This document shows positions 53,223 through 61,545 of a stretch of 64,000 nucleotides of DNA, one piece after another. Origin of the DNA: Flavicella marina (GTDB lineage: Bacteria > Bacteroidota > Bacteroidia > Flavobacteriales > Flavobacteriaceae); assembly GCF_009193215.1 (NCBI RefSeq), contig NZ_VYVA01000001.1:620001-684000 (forward strand), read 5' to 3'. Positions within the stretch are counted from its first letter, which is position 1. The number at the start of each line of letters is the position of its first letter. Under the pieces are notes generated by a model, which saw only the letters and a list, made by a program, of their open reading frames with translations, was not told where the DNA came from and did no database searches. Both the position numbers and the translations under genes were made by a program.

Positions 53223-53885
53223 TTACAATTTATTTACCGCCACTCTGTACAACACAAAAAGCGGTGCGATTTCAAGTGTGCAAAGATACACAATAAAATA
53301 ATACAATCTTTCTTTCACCAACTGATTATTCTTAACAATCACTAAAACAGCTCTTAACAAAAACAGCAAGCCTAGTAGTAGCAGAAGATACGGCATGTAT
53401 TTATTTTTCGTCTCGGAAGACAAATAGGTAGTAAAAAGTAAGACTGGAAGCAAGAATCCCGCAATAATTTTTAAGTAAACGAACTTTAAAACATGGATTT
53501 TTTTAAAAAAATCTCGAAAATTAAAAAAATATGAGATAAAAAATGAAAGGATATATTGTAATATAAAATACAGTGAAACACCTCCAAATGTTTTCAAAAT
53601 TAAAATCGAATCTACATCAACTCCATATACTTTTAAAAAAAGAACGATCCCAATGCTAAATATTAAGTTTTGAATTGCAAACAGCAATAATTTGAACCAA
53701 CTAAAAGCAATTTCTAAATCATTGGCATAATCAATATAAAAACTTTTTGAAAAGAAACCTGAAAAGAGCGCATTAAACAATTGCGGTTCGTATTGCTTGA
53801 CCAAGACTATCAATGAGAAGATCAAACAGAACATAAAGGTCAGCAAATCGTTACTTTCAAAAGTTCTTTCAAGACCTATATTCAT
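53223..53885 (-). CDS. DUF4271 membrane protein
   Basis: Inner-membrane protein of 220 residues with about six hydrophobic segments. The N-terminal ERTFESNDLLTFMFCLIF and the link to hemD match the DUF4271 family of Bacteroidota. Function is unknown; a role in haem or envelope biology is suggested only by the neighbour. The start is taken at 53885; an ATG three codons upstream (53894) is also possible. Confidence 0.8.
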   Translation of the reverse strand: MNIGLERTFESNDLLTFMFCLIFSLIVLVKQYEPQLFNALFSGFFSKSFYIDYANDLEIAFSWFKLLLFAIQNLIFSIGIVLFLKVYGVDVDSILILKTFGGVSLYFILQYILSFFISYFFNFRDFFKKIHVLKFVYLKIIAGFLLPVLLFTTYLSSETKNKYMPYLLLLLGLLFLLRAVLVIVKNNQLVKERLYYFIVYLCTLEIAPLFVLYRVAVNKL

Positions 53886-53955
53886 AGTAAACAATGCTTC
53901 TTAACAAAAAAATAATTATCAAAACCTTTAACGCAAAATTAGTAATAAAAAATCA

Positions 53956-53963
53956 TACATTTG
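53956..53963 (+). promoter_or_regulatory. -7 box of the glycosyltransferase operon
   Basis: TACATTTG, a perfect -7 match, 18 bases before the ATG at 53982. It overlaps the longer frame start at 53961 and so favours the shorter protein. Confidence 0.45.
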
Positions 53964-53981
53964 TATTCAATTTTTATTCTT

Positions 53982-54701
53982 ATGTCTGATACTCTTGTTA
54001 TAATTCCTACGCTCAACGAAATTGAAAACATCAAAGAAATAATCCTTGCTGTTTTTAAAAATCAGAAAAAATTTCACATTCTTGTAGTAGATGACATGTC
54101 TAAAGACGGTACTCCTGAAGCAGTAGAAGCGTTAATGCAAGAATACCCAGAAAGACTGTTTTTAGAAAAAAGACAAGGAAAAAAAGGATTAGGAAGTGCC
54201 TATATTCACGGATTTAAATGGGCATTAAAAAGAGATTACGAATACATTGTTGAAATGGATGCTGATTTTTCTCACAACCCAAAAGATGTGATTAAACTTT
54301 ACAATGCATGTAAAAAAGAAGGCGCGAAACTAGCCGTTGGTTCTCGCTATGTAGACAATAATGTAAACGTTGTAAATTGGAATATCAAACGTTTATTATT
54401 ATCATATTTCGCTTCTAAATACGTACAATTTATAACTGGAATTCCTCTTTATGACACTACCGCAGGGTTTGTATGTTACCACAGAGATGTTTTACAAACT
54501 ATCAACTTAGATAAAATTCAGTTTGTAGGTTATGCTTTTCAAATAGAAATGAAATTTAAAACTTGGAAACATAAATTTCCGATCAAAGAAGTATCAATCG
54601 TATTTACAGACAGAACAAAAGGAACTTCAAAAATGAGTGGATCCATAGTCACTGAAGCAATTTTTGGAGTAATTAAATTAAGATTTAAAGGAATTTCCTA
54701 A
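53982..54701 (+). CDS. Polyprenol monophosphomannose synthase-like glycosyltransferase (GT2)
   Basis: Enzyme of 239 residues in the DPM1 branch of GT2. LVIIPTLNEIENI, VVDDMSKDGTPEAV and VEMDADFSHNP hold the nucleotide-sugar and DxD metal motifs; DTTAGFVCYHRDVL is typical of DPM1 proteins. Single-domain members place a sugar (mannose or glucose) on polyprenyl phosphate for later use in protein or envelope glycosylation. pyrC and DUF4296 follow closely; this order recurs in flavobacteria as far as I recall. No membrane anchor is present. Confidence 0.9.
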   Translation: MSDTLVIIPTLNEIENIKEIILAVFKNQKKFHILVVDDMSKDGTPEAVEALMQEYPERLFLEKRQGKKGLGSAYIHGFKWALKRDYEYIVEMDADFSHNPKDVIKLYNACKKEGAKLAVGSRYVDNNVNVVNWNIKRLLLSYFASKYVQFITGIPLYDTTAGFVCYHRDVLQTINLDKIQFVGYAFQIEMKFKTWKHKFPIKEVSIVFTDRTKGTSKMSGSIVTEAIFGVIKLRFKGIS

Positions 54702-54710
54702 AATTATACC

Positions 54711-56048
54711 ATGAGCACAACATTAATACAAAACGCAAACATTGTAAACGAAGGCACAACAATTAAAGCCGACGTCTTGATAGAAGGAAATTATATTTCA
54801 AAAATAGGTACAAACCTATCGGCACCCAATAACGCAAAAATCATTGATGCCAAAGGACAATATTTGTTGCCAGGTGCTATTGACGACCAAGTTCATTTTA
54901 GAGAACCAGGTTTGACGCACAAAGCAAACATCGCAACAGAAAGTAGAGCTGCTGCTGCAGGTGGAATTACTACTTTTATCGAAATGCCAAATACGGTTCC
55001 TCAAGCAACTAATCAGATTGAATTAGAGAAGAAATTTGAAACCGCTAGCAAAGACTCTTACGTAAATTACTCGTTTATGTTTGGTGGTACGAATGACAAC
55101 CTGGATGAACTTTTAAAAACCGACCCTCAGAAAGTAGCTGGTATCAAATTATTTTTAGGTTCTTCTACCGGAAACATGTTAGTCGACAACGAAGAGGTTT
55201 TAAGAAAAATATTTTCATCGACAAACATGGTGATCTCTGTTCATTGTGAAGATGAAGGTACAATTCGAAGAAACTTTCAAGAATACAAAGACAAATTCGG
55301 AGATGATATTCCAATCAAATACCACCCGATCATTCGAAGTGAAGAAGCCTGTTACTTGTCTTCCTCAAAAGCAATTCAATTAGCAAAAGAAACGGGAGCG
55401 AGACTTCATATTTTTCATTTATCAACAGCAAAAGAAACCGGTTTATTCAGAAATGACATTCCGCTTAAAGACAAAAAAATTACTGCTGAAGTTTGTATTC
55501 ACCATTTGACTTTTGAAGATGCTGATTACGATAAAAAAGGAACATTTATCAAATGGAACCCAGCCGTAAAAACAGCCGCTGACAGAGATGGTTTGTGGAA
55601 AGCTTTATTGGATGATAGAATTGATGTAATCGCAACAGATCACGCACCTCATACCTTAGAAGAAAAACAAAACCTTTACACTTCAGCACCTAGTGGAGGA
55701 CCTTTGGTACAGCATGCCTACCCAGCGATGATCAACTTCGTAAAAGAAGGGAAAATCAGTCTAGAAAAAGTTGTAGAAAAAATGTGTCATAACCCTGCCA
55801 TATTATTTGAAATTAAAAAAAGAGGTTACATCAAAGAAGGTTTTTATGCTGATTTAGTATTGGTAGACTTTGAAAAATCTTGGACAGCAACAAAAGAAAA
55901 TACTTTGTACAAATGTGGGTGGACTCCGTTTGAGGGAACAGAGTTTTCATCAACTATTACAAAGACTTTCGTCAATGGAAACCTAATTTTCGATGAAGGA
56001 ACTTTCAATGACAACATTAAAGGACAAAGAATAGAATTCGATAGATAA
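54711..56048 (+). CDS. pyrC: Dihydroorotase with an altered metal motif
   Basis: Zinc amidohydrolase that closes the ring of carbamoyl aspartate in pyrimidine synthesis. The 445 residues fit the type I form. The barrel's first HxH is here QVH: Gln60 replaces the first His and His62 remains, in IDDQVHFREPGLTH. Other ligands appear present: Lys146 in GIKLFLG (carboxylated), His178 in SVHCED, His236 in HIFHLSTA and Asp310 in IATDHAPHT. This variant seems common in Bacteroidota, so activity is likely kept. Confidence 0.94.
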   Translation: MSTTLIQNANIVNEGTTIKADVLIEGNYISKIGTNLSAPNNAKIIDAKGQYLLPGAIDDQVHFREPGLTHKANIATESRAAAAGGITTFIEMPNTVPQATNQIELEKKFETASKDSYVNYSFMFGGTNDNLDELLKTDPQKVAGIKLFLGSSTGNMLVDNEEVLRKIFSSTNMVISVHCEDEGTIRRNFQEYKDKFGDDIPIKYHPIIRSEEACYLSSSKAIQLAKETGARLHIFHLSTAKETGLFRNDIPLKDKKITAEVCIHHLTFEDADYDKKGTFIKWNPAVKTAADRDGLWKALLDDRIDVIATDHAPHTLEEKQNLYTSAPSGGPLVQHAYPAMINFVKEGKISLEKVVEKMCHNPAILFEIKKRGYIKEGFYADLVLVDFEKSWTATKENTLYKCGWTPFEGTEFSSTITKTFVNGNLIFDEGTFNDNIKGQRIEFDR

Positions 56049-56050
56049 GC

Positions 56051-56611
56051 ATGAAAAAAGGCCTTGTACTTCTTTTAATGATCGGTATTATTTCGTGTAC
56101 AAGTAACACGATATATAAAAAACCAGACGATCTTATTTCTAAAGATTCTATGGTGCTTTTATTAACGGATTTATACCTTGCGTCTTCATCAAAAATCTAC
56201 AGAAATAAATTTGACGAAAGAAATATAGACTACACATATCTAATTTACGAAAAGTATAAAATTGATAGTGCACGTTTCCGACGAAGCAATTTTTATTACA
56301 CGACAAAAATTGATGATTACGAAAAAATATACAAAGGAATAGAACAAAACTTAGAAGTGCTGAGTAAAAAATACAAGGGCATCAAAAAGGTAAAAGATTC
56401 TATTAGAAAAGACAGTATTACAAAAGTTCGAAAAATACGTGATTCGATAAAAAAACTCGAAAAACAAAAAAAACTAGACACACTCTCTGTCAAAAAAACA
56501 GATTCTATAAACAGTGACAATATTGTATTGAGTGATACTATTGCTAATAAAGAGATTCTTTTTGAAAAAAACAAAACATCAAAAGACACAATTGCAATTC
56601 CGAAAAAATAA
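56051..56611 (+). CDS. DUF4296 lipoprotein
   Basis: Predicted lipoprotein of 186 residues with lipobox IISC at Cys16. Residues about 20-115 match the DUF4296 pattern (DSMVLLLTDLYLASSS). The rest is a charged, helical Lys/Asp/Ser-rich tail (KDSIRKDSITKVRKIRDSIK) with repeating DSI triplets. It starts two bases after the pyrC stop, so coupling is likely. Function is unknown. Confidence 0.85.
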   Translation: MKKGLVLLLMIGIISCTSNTIYKKPDDLISKDSMVLLLTDLYLASSSKIYRNKFDERNIDYTYLIYEKYKIDSARFRRSNFYYTTKIDDYEKIYKGIEQNLEVLSKKYKGIKKVKDSIRKDSITKVRKIRDSIKKLEKQKKLDTLSVKKTDSINSDNIVLSDTIANKEILFEKNKTSKDTIAIPKK

Positions 56612-56639
56612 AAAATCCCTGATTGAATCAGGGATTTTT
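56611..56639. terminator. Bidirectional terminator, DUF4296 gene and epimerase gene
   Basis: AAAAATCCCTGAT (56611-56623) pairs perfectly with ATCAGGGATTTTT (56627-56639). It overlaps both stop codons. Confidence 0.88.
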
Positions 56640-57652
56640 TATTTCGAGTGATCTTTCAAAAAAAGTGTTCCTATGTTTTTTATCACAGAATTTACTTCTT
56701 GATATCTAAAATCTAAAACTTGTTCAACTTTGGCAATATTATAATATGATTTGTTGTTCGAAGATTTTGCAGATTGTTTCGAAAAAGAATTTTTCTTTCC
56801 TGTTAACACTGATACAAACCAAGACAGTCTCCAGCCAACTTCAGACAGAAAAGGAGAAATTCTAATGCTAGGTTTTTTCTTGTTAAGCACCGCTGCAATA
56901 CGGTACAAAATTTCTTTGAAACTTCTATTTTCGGCAACTAGTATAAAACGCTCATTCTTTATTTCAGAGTCCATTCCTTTTCGCAATACCGAAACCACAT
57001 CTTCAACTCCTACAAACCCCGTAACTCCTTCTGTATAAAAAGGAGATTCTTTGTATACCATCGAAAACAATTTACCAGAATTTTCTTTCCAATATCCTGC
57101 ACCTAAAATTACGCCAGGATTTACAATAAAAACATCCAAACCTTCTTGCGCTCCTCTCCAAACCTCCATTTCAGCACCATATTTGGTTATAGCATAAGAA
57201 TAATTACTCAACTCCAAATTAAATTCATCTTCTTCGTCGATTGTATCTTTTTGCACAGATTTAGAGATAGTCGCTATAGAACTCACATAGCACAATTTCT
57301 CAACATCATTCGCGATACATAGGTTTACAATATTCGCTGTACCGTGGATATTTACCTTACGCATTTTTTTAGCATCTCTTTCATCAAAAGAGACCAATGC
57401 TGCCACATGATACACTTTTTCTATACCAACAAATGCAATTTCCAAAGCCGGCACATCTGTTACATCTGCGAAAACCCAATCGATCTTGTCAACAAAATTT
57501 TCTGGTTCATTTGTGAAATAGCCAAATACTTTTTTTATTTTCTCTAAAGACTTTTCTGATCGGTAAATAGCTCTCACTGCTGCACCTGTTTGAATCAATT
57601 CAAACAACAAATGCGCACCCACCATACCTGTACCTCCTGTAACTAAAATCAT
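56639..57652 (-). CDS. NAD-dependent epimerase/dehydratase (extended SDR)
   Basis: Rossmann enzyme of 337 residues. The N-terminal VTGGTGMVGAHLLFEL binds NAD(P); CYVSSIATIS and YSYAITKYGAEM give the Ser-Tyr-Lys catalytic set of extended short-chain dehydrogenases. The reductase-like tone (VYHVAALVSFDERDA) suits members acting on sugars, sterol-like or dihydroflavonol-like substrates; the substrate cannot be given. It is a single-gene unit between a shared terminator and the tyrS promoter. Confidence 0.85.
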   Translation of the reverse strand: MILVTGGTGMVGAHLLFELIQTGAAVRAIYRSEKSLEKIKKVFGYFTNEPENFVDKIDWVFADVTDVPALEIAFVGIEKVYHVAALVSFDERDAKKMRKVNIHGTANIVNLCIANDVEKLCYVSSIATISKSVQKDTIDEEDEFNLELSNYSYAITKYGAEMEVWRGAQEGLDVFIVNPGVILGAGYWKENSGKLFSMVYKESPFYTEGVTGFVGVEDVVSVLRKGMDSEIKNERFILVAENRSFKEILYRIAAVLNKKKPSIRISPFLSEVGWRLSWFVSVLTGKKNSFSKQSAKSSNNKSYYNIAKVEQVLDFRYQEVNSVIKNIGTLFLKDHSK

Positions 57653-57709
57653 GCTACGAAATTAATGTAAAATAATCAAAATCACTTGTTAAATCTGCAC
57701 AGATCAAGC

Positions 57710-57740
57710 TTTGTCTCTTGAACCCGAATCACTATATTTG
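57710..57740 (+). promoter_or_regulatory. Promoter of tyrS, the best consensus match in the window
   Basis: TTTG (57710-57713), 19 bases, then TATATTTG (57733-57740): both boxes and spacing fit the Bacteroidota consensus. It lies across the longer frame start at 57718, which supports the ATG at 57757. Confidence 0.7.
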
Positions 57741-57756
57741 CGAAAAATTTTTACTG

Positions 57757-59046
57757 ATGACTACAAATTTTGTTGAAGAACTTAGATGGAGAGGTATGTT
57801 GCATGATATCATGCCCGGAACCGAAGAACTTTTGAATAAAGAAACGACAGCAGGTTATATTGGATTTGACCCAACTGCAGATTCTTTACACATTGGTAGT
57901 TTGATTCCGATTATCATACTAATGCACTTTCAAAAAGCAGGTCACAAACCTATCGCATTAGTCGGAGGAGCTACCGGAATGATCGGTGATCCATCAGGAA
58001 AATCTGCAGAACGTAATTTGCTCAACGAGGAAGCTTTGAATAAAAATGTAGCTGGAGTAAAAAGTCAATTAGAGCGTTTTTTAGATTTCAACAGTGATTC
58101 TGAAAATGCAGCTGAATTGGTAAACAACTACGACTGGATGAAAGAATTTTCGTTGATCGATTTTGTACGTGACATCGGAAAGCATCTTACCGTAAACTAT
58201 ATGATGGCCAAAGACTCTGTAAAAAAACGAGTAAGTGGTGAGGGTGATGGTATGTCATTTACAGAATTTACTTACCAACTATTTCAGGGTTATGATTTTC
58301 TGCACTTGTATGAAAACAAAAATTGCAAGTTACAAATGGGTGGTTCAGATCAATGGGGAAACATCACAACCGGAACCGAATTGGTGAGACGTAAAGCACA
58401 AGGTAAAGCTTATGCGATGACTTGCCCTTTGATTACTAAAGCGGATGGTACAAAATTCGGAAAATCTGAAGGTGGTAATATTTGGTTGGATAAAAGTAGA
58501 ACTTCAGTTTACAAATTTTACCAATATTGGTTGAATTCATCTGATGAAGACTCAGTAGATTTTATAAAAAAGTTTACTTTTCTTGACAAAGAAGAAATTG
58601 AAAAATTAATAGCAGAACACAACGAAGCTCCTCATACAAGATTGTTACAAAAAACAATTGCTAAAGAAGTTACGATACTAGTACATTCTGAAGAAGATTA
58701 CGAAAATGCAGTAAAAGCTTCTTCAATATTATTTGGTAAATCAACTGCGGATGATTTAAAATCTTTGGACGAGCAAACATTTTTAGATGTATTCTCTGGA
58801 GTACCTCAAGCTGAAGTAACAAAATCTCAAATAGAAGAAGGATTTGATATTGTTGCCGCTTTTGCTGAAACTGGTTTTTTAAAATCTAATGGTGAGGTAA
58901 GAAGAGCCTTAAAAGAAAACTCAATTTCTGTAAATAAAGAAAAAGTCCAAGAAGGATTTACCATTACGAATACTGATTTGATTGCAGATTCGTATGTGCT
59001 ATTGCAACGAGGTAAGAAAAAATATTTTTTATTAAAAGTTGCCTAA
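57757..59046 (+). CDS. tyrS: Tyrosyl-tRNA synthetase
   Basis: Class I synthetase that charges tRNA-Tyr. The 429 residues have [16 protein letters not shown] with the HIGH-type HIGS (45-48), [12 protein letters not shown] for tyrosine binding, and KFGKS (233-237), the KMSKS variant. The C-terminal 65 residues are an S4 RNA-binding domain ([24 protein letters not shown]). The start at 57757 is chosen because the promoter covers the frame start at 57718. A strong palindrome follows the stop. Confidence 0.98.
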   Translation: MTTNFVEELRWRGMLHDIMPGTEELLNKETTAGYIGFDPTADSLHIGSLIPIIILMHFQKAGHKPIALVGGATGMIGDPSGKSAERNLLNEEALNKNVAGVKSQLERFLDFNSDSENAAELVNNYDWMKEFSLIDFVRDIGKHLTVNYMMAKDSVKKRVSGEGDGMSFTEFTYQLFQGYDFLHLYENKNCKLQMGGSDQWGNITTGTELVRRKAQGKAYAMTCPLITKADGTKFGKSEGGNIWLDKSRTSVYKFYQYWLNSSDEDSVDFIKKFTFLDKEEIEKLIAEHNEAPHTRLLQKTIAKEVTILVHSEEDYENAVKASSILFGKSTADDLKSLDEQTFLDVFSGVPQAEVTKSQIEEGFDIVAAFAETGFLKSNGEVRRALKENSISVNKEKVQEGFTITNTDLIADSYVLLQRGKKKYFLLKVA

Positions 59047-59051
59047 TTTTT

Positions 59052-59109
59052 AAAATAAAGCATAAAAAAACCGTTAGAAAATTCTAACGGTTTTTTTATG
59101 CTTTATTTT
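59052..59109. terminator. Very long bidirectional terminator, tyrS and YHS gene
   Basis: Two perfect 28-base arms (59052-59079 and 59082-59109) face each other with only two bases between. The GC core CCGTTAG / CTAACGG is flanked by A7/T7 runs. The right arm includes the stop codon of the minus-strand YHS gene. Confidence 0.88.
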
Positions 59110-59552
59110 TCTGATACAATTTTTTTCCAGTTTTTATCCGCTTCAATTTTTAGCTTCTCGGCGCCTTCTTCTTTCCATAACTTTAAGGTATTTGTTCCCC
59201 AAGCATTGTAAAAAAGATACAGTTTATCGTTTCTAATTTCAAATGTTTTAGGATTCACATCAACTTTTTCACCTTTAACTCCTATCGCATAGGCACACCA
59301 GCCACCATATTGAGGCATGTATTTTTCTTTGTTACTTTTAAAAAGTTCTAAATTTTTCTGATTCGAAAATTTATATTTAACACCATCAATTTCAGTTTGA
59401 AACTTTTCATCTCCCTCCACTGCAGTATTTTCAAAATAAGCTACTACGTCATAACCATCAGCGACAAAACCTTTTCTATTCACATTCATAGATTCTTGTC
59501 CAAAAACAGATATTACGGACAACAAACAAACGATTACATATATTTTCTTCAT
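59103..59552 (-). CDS. Exported YHS-domain protein
   Basis: Protein of 149 residues with a signal peptide (about 1-19 from MKKIYVIVCLL to FGQ). VADGYDVVAYFENTAVEGDEKF and YKFSNQKNLELFKSNKEKYMPQYGGWCAYAIG match the YHS domain, which often binds metal such as copper or heme-related ligands in other proteins; here the ligand is unknown. An ATG six codons upstream (59570) is possible but adds a less typical signal sequence. The stop codon lies inside the large palindrome. Confidence 0.85.
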   Translation of the reverse strand: MKKIYVIVCLLSVISVFGQESMNVNRKGFVADGYDVVAYFENTAVEGDEKFQTEIDGVKYKFSNQKNLELFKSNKEKYMPQYGGWCAYAIGVKGEKVDVNPKTFEIRNDKLYLFYNAWGTNTLKLWKEEGAEKLKIEADKNWKKIVSEK

Positions 59553-59650
59553 AATTTTTTGAGTTTTCATATTTGAATAGACGAAAAAACCGTGAAGAAT
59601 TACAATGCATCAGAAATAAATAAAATTTGAGAATCAATTCTTTCCCATAA

Positions 59651-59680
59651 AAAAAGCCCGAATAGTGCTTCGGGCTTTTT
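59651..59680 (-). terminator. Terminator of the first T9SS cargo gene
   Basis: AAAAAGCCCGAA (59651-59662) pairs perfectly with TTCGGGCTTTTT (59669-59680) around TAGTGC. It is 21 bases after the stop. Confidence 0.88.
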
Positions 59681-59700
59681 TGAACTTTTATTTAAAAAAA

Positions 59701-60399
59701 TTATTTCTTAATAATTTTTCTAATCAAACCATTGTCAGCTTGCAACACATACACCCCTGGAACTAAATCTGAAATATCAATAGAATTTTGACCAGAAAAT
59801 GTTTTCAATACCTGTCCGTTAATGTTAGAAATTGTAACTGAATCGATTCCATCAACATCAGAAATATTTACGACACCTGAAGTTGGGTTTGGATAAACTT
59901 TTAAATCGTTCAATGCGTTATCATCTAATCCCGCAAGTCCAGCTATTGCACTTACAAAACCTTTCGCAACAGCAGGTGGATTGAATTCTGCTTTAGGAGT
60001 AGATACTCGAATTTCATAATAATAATTTGTTGGCGCTCCTTGCCCATTCGGATCTGCAACAAGCAACTCCGCTTTTGTCATAATATCACCATTTCCGTTT
60101 AACACATTTGATCCGGGCTCGATATTTATCGTAATATCTACAGTACCGGTACCTGCTGGCAAAGCGGCAGTATTATGTCCCCATGCTTTCCAACCTTGAG
60201 TCCATGGAGCAGAAACTGCCCAAAAATCTAATTTAATTCCCCCAATAGGCACTTCTGCATCGGCAGTATACGCAAATTGAAAAGTAACAGATGGGGCTTG
60301 AGGGAAATCAGCAGCAGCTGGTGACCAACTCAATGCATCTTGTCCATAAGAAAATGTTGTTGCTACAAAAGCAATTGCTAAAAGTAAATTTTTCATCAT
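59701..60399 (-). CDS. Secreted T9SS type A cargo protein, unknown function
   Basis: Protein of 232 residues. The signal peptide covers about 1-20 (MMKNLLLAIAFVATTFSYGQ). The mature part (about 21-150) is beta-rich and unrecognised, with WSPAAADFPQAPSVTFQFAY and QGWKAWGHNTAALPAGTG. A type A sorting domain starts at LKVYPNPTSGVVNIS (about 166) and ends RKIIKK. Leader, signal peptide start and sorting domain are strongly similar to those of the next T9SS gene, but the middle is not. It may bind glycans beside the GH3 enzyme, which is only an inference from position. Confidence 0.82.
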   Translation of the reverse strand: MMKNLLLAIAFVATTFSYGQDALSWSPAAADFPQAPSVTFQFAYTADAEVPIGGIKLDFWAVSAPWTQGWKAWGHNTAALPAGTGTVDITINIEPGSNVLNGNGDIMTKAELLVADPNGQGAPTNYYYEIRVSTPKAEFNPPAVAKGFVSAIAGLAGLDDNALNDLKVYPNPTSGVVNISDVDGIDSVTISNINGQVLKTFSGQNSIDISDLVPGVYVLQADNGLIRKIIKK

Positions 60400-60436
60400 A
60401 ATAATTAAGTTTATTGAATTGTGGTTATTATCATTT

Positions 60437-60465
60437 TAAAAGTAAATGTTCTTAATATAATCAAA
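60437..60465 (-). promoter_or_regulatory. Promoter of the first T9SS cargo gene
   Basis: On the minus strand TTTG (60462-60465), 17 bases, then TACTTTTA (60437-60444), one base off the -7 consensus. It predicts a leader of about 32 bases. Confidence 0.4.
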
Positions 60466-60540
60466 GGAAAGAAATGGTTTTAAACAAGAATCATATGTTC
60501 GATTTTGACTAAAACAATTGATATTCTCGTAGAATAGAAA

Positions 60541-60568
60541 AAAAGCTCAAATTTGTATTTGAGCTTTT
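60541..60568 (-). terminator. Terminator of the second T9SS cargo gene
   Basis: AAAAGCTCAAAT (60541-60552) pairs perfectly with ATTTGAGCTTTT (60557-60568) around TTGT, with T-runs outside. Confidence 0.85.
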
Positions 60569-60586
60569 TTTCTTTTATTTAAATAA

Positions 60587-61375
60587 TTATTCCTTAATAA
60601 TTTTTCTATTCAACCCATTATCAGCTTGTAAAAAATACACACCTGACACTAAATCTGAAATATCAATAGCGTTTTGAGCAGGGAATGTTTTTAATACCTG
60701 TCCGTTGACATTGGTTACAGTAATCGTATTGATACCTTCAACAATTGAAATATTTACTATACCATTCGTAGGATTAGGGTATACGTTTAGTTTTGGATTA
60801 TCAATATACTTAGTACTCACGGTAGCATTAGAACTTTGGGTAATATCATCAATATAAAAAACTTCTCCAGCTCCAACTGATCCATCTTTATTAAACCAAA
60901 CATCAATTCTATTTGCCCATCCATCAGCAATTCCTGAATAATCAAACTCGGCTATAAACCATTCATTCAAAGTAACACCAGTAAAAGATTGCGTGACTGA
61001 TGGATCAGCAGCCGTACCGCTTACCCATGGTCTTAATGTCAAAGTAAAATCTGTCAAATCTTCCGAAAGAACTTTAATCTGCATATATTTTCCATTTGTA
61101 AAATTCCATCCTCCTGGAACACTCCCTATCTCATTGATAATCGGGAACGACCAATTTGGTGCACTCGTTTCAAGTGTAATACTTACTGCATTCGCACTTG
61201 AATTAATTCCATTTGTAATCGGGTTCGCAGCAGCTATTCCATCCTGTTGAGGAGATGAGCCCTTGTTATTTCCAATATTAAATGTTTTTCCAGGTTCAAA
61301 ATCTAAAATAGTAGTTTGCCCATTAAATGTTGTTGTTACAATTAGTGTAACTAGTAAAAGTAATTTTTTCATCAT
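60587..61375 (-). CDS. Secreted T9SS type A cargo protein, possible carbohydrate-binding type
   Basis: Protein of 262 residues starting at the double ATG at 61375. Signal peptide about 1-20 (MMKKLLLLVTLIVTTTFNGQ). The middle (about 22-185) is a beta-sandwich-like module: ILDFEPGKTF at its start, ADGWANRIDVWFNKDGSVGAG and FYIDDITQ at its end, a plan seen in carbohydrate-binding modules. The sorting domain starts at LNVYPNPTNGIVNIS and agrees with the neighbouring cargo protein at 48 of the last 65 residues. The frame from 61423 adds a stretch without signal character. Confidence 0.82.
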   Translation of the reverse strand: MMKKLLLLVTLIVTTTFNGQTTILDFEPGKTFNIGNNKGSSPQQDGIAAANPITNGINSSANAVSITLETSAPNWSFPIINEIGSVPGGWNFTNGKYMQIKVLSEDLTDFTLTLRPWVSGTAADPSVTQSFTGVTLNEWFIAEFDYSGIADGWANRIDVWFNKDGSVGAGEVFYIDDITQSSNATVSTKYIDNPKLNVYPNPTNGIVNISIVEGINTITVTNVNGQVLKTFPAQNAIDISDLVSGVYFLQADNGLNRKIIKE

Positions 61376-61495
61376 AATTAAGTATTTGTTGTGGTTAGCA
61401 AATACAAAACTATCAGAACACACTAGGGAACAGCATATTATATGATTTCATCAGCAAAACAAATGATTTTTTTTGCGATATAAAAAAAGCATACA

Positions 61496-61516
61496 TAGCC
61501 AAAAAAACTGAGGCTA
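61496..61516 (-). terminator. Weak candidate terminator of the GH3 gene
   Basis: TAGCC (61496-61500) faces GGCTA (61512-61516) with 11 bases between and T-rich sequence in and around it on the minus strand. The stem is short, so this is uncertain. Confidence 0.35.
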
Positions 61517-61545
61517 CTCAATAAAAATTAAAGCTAAAAGGTAAT

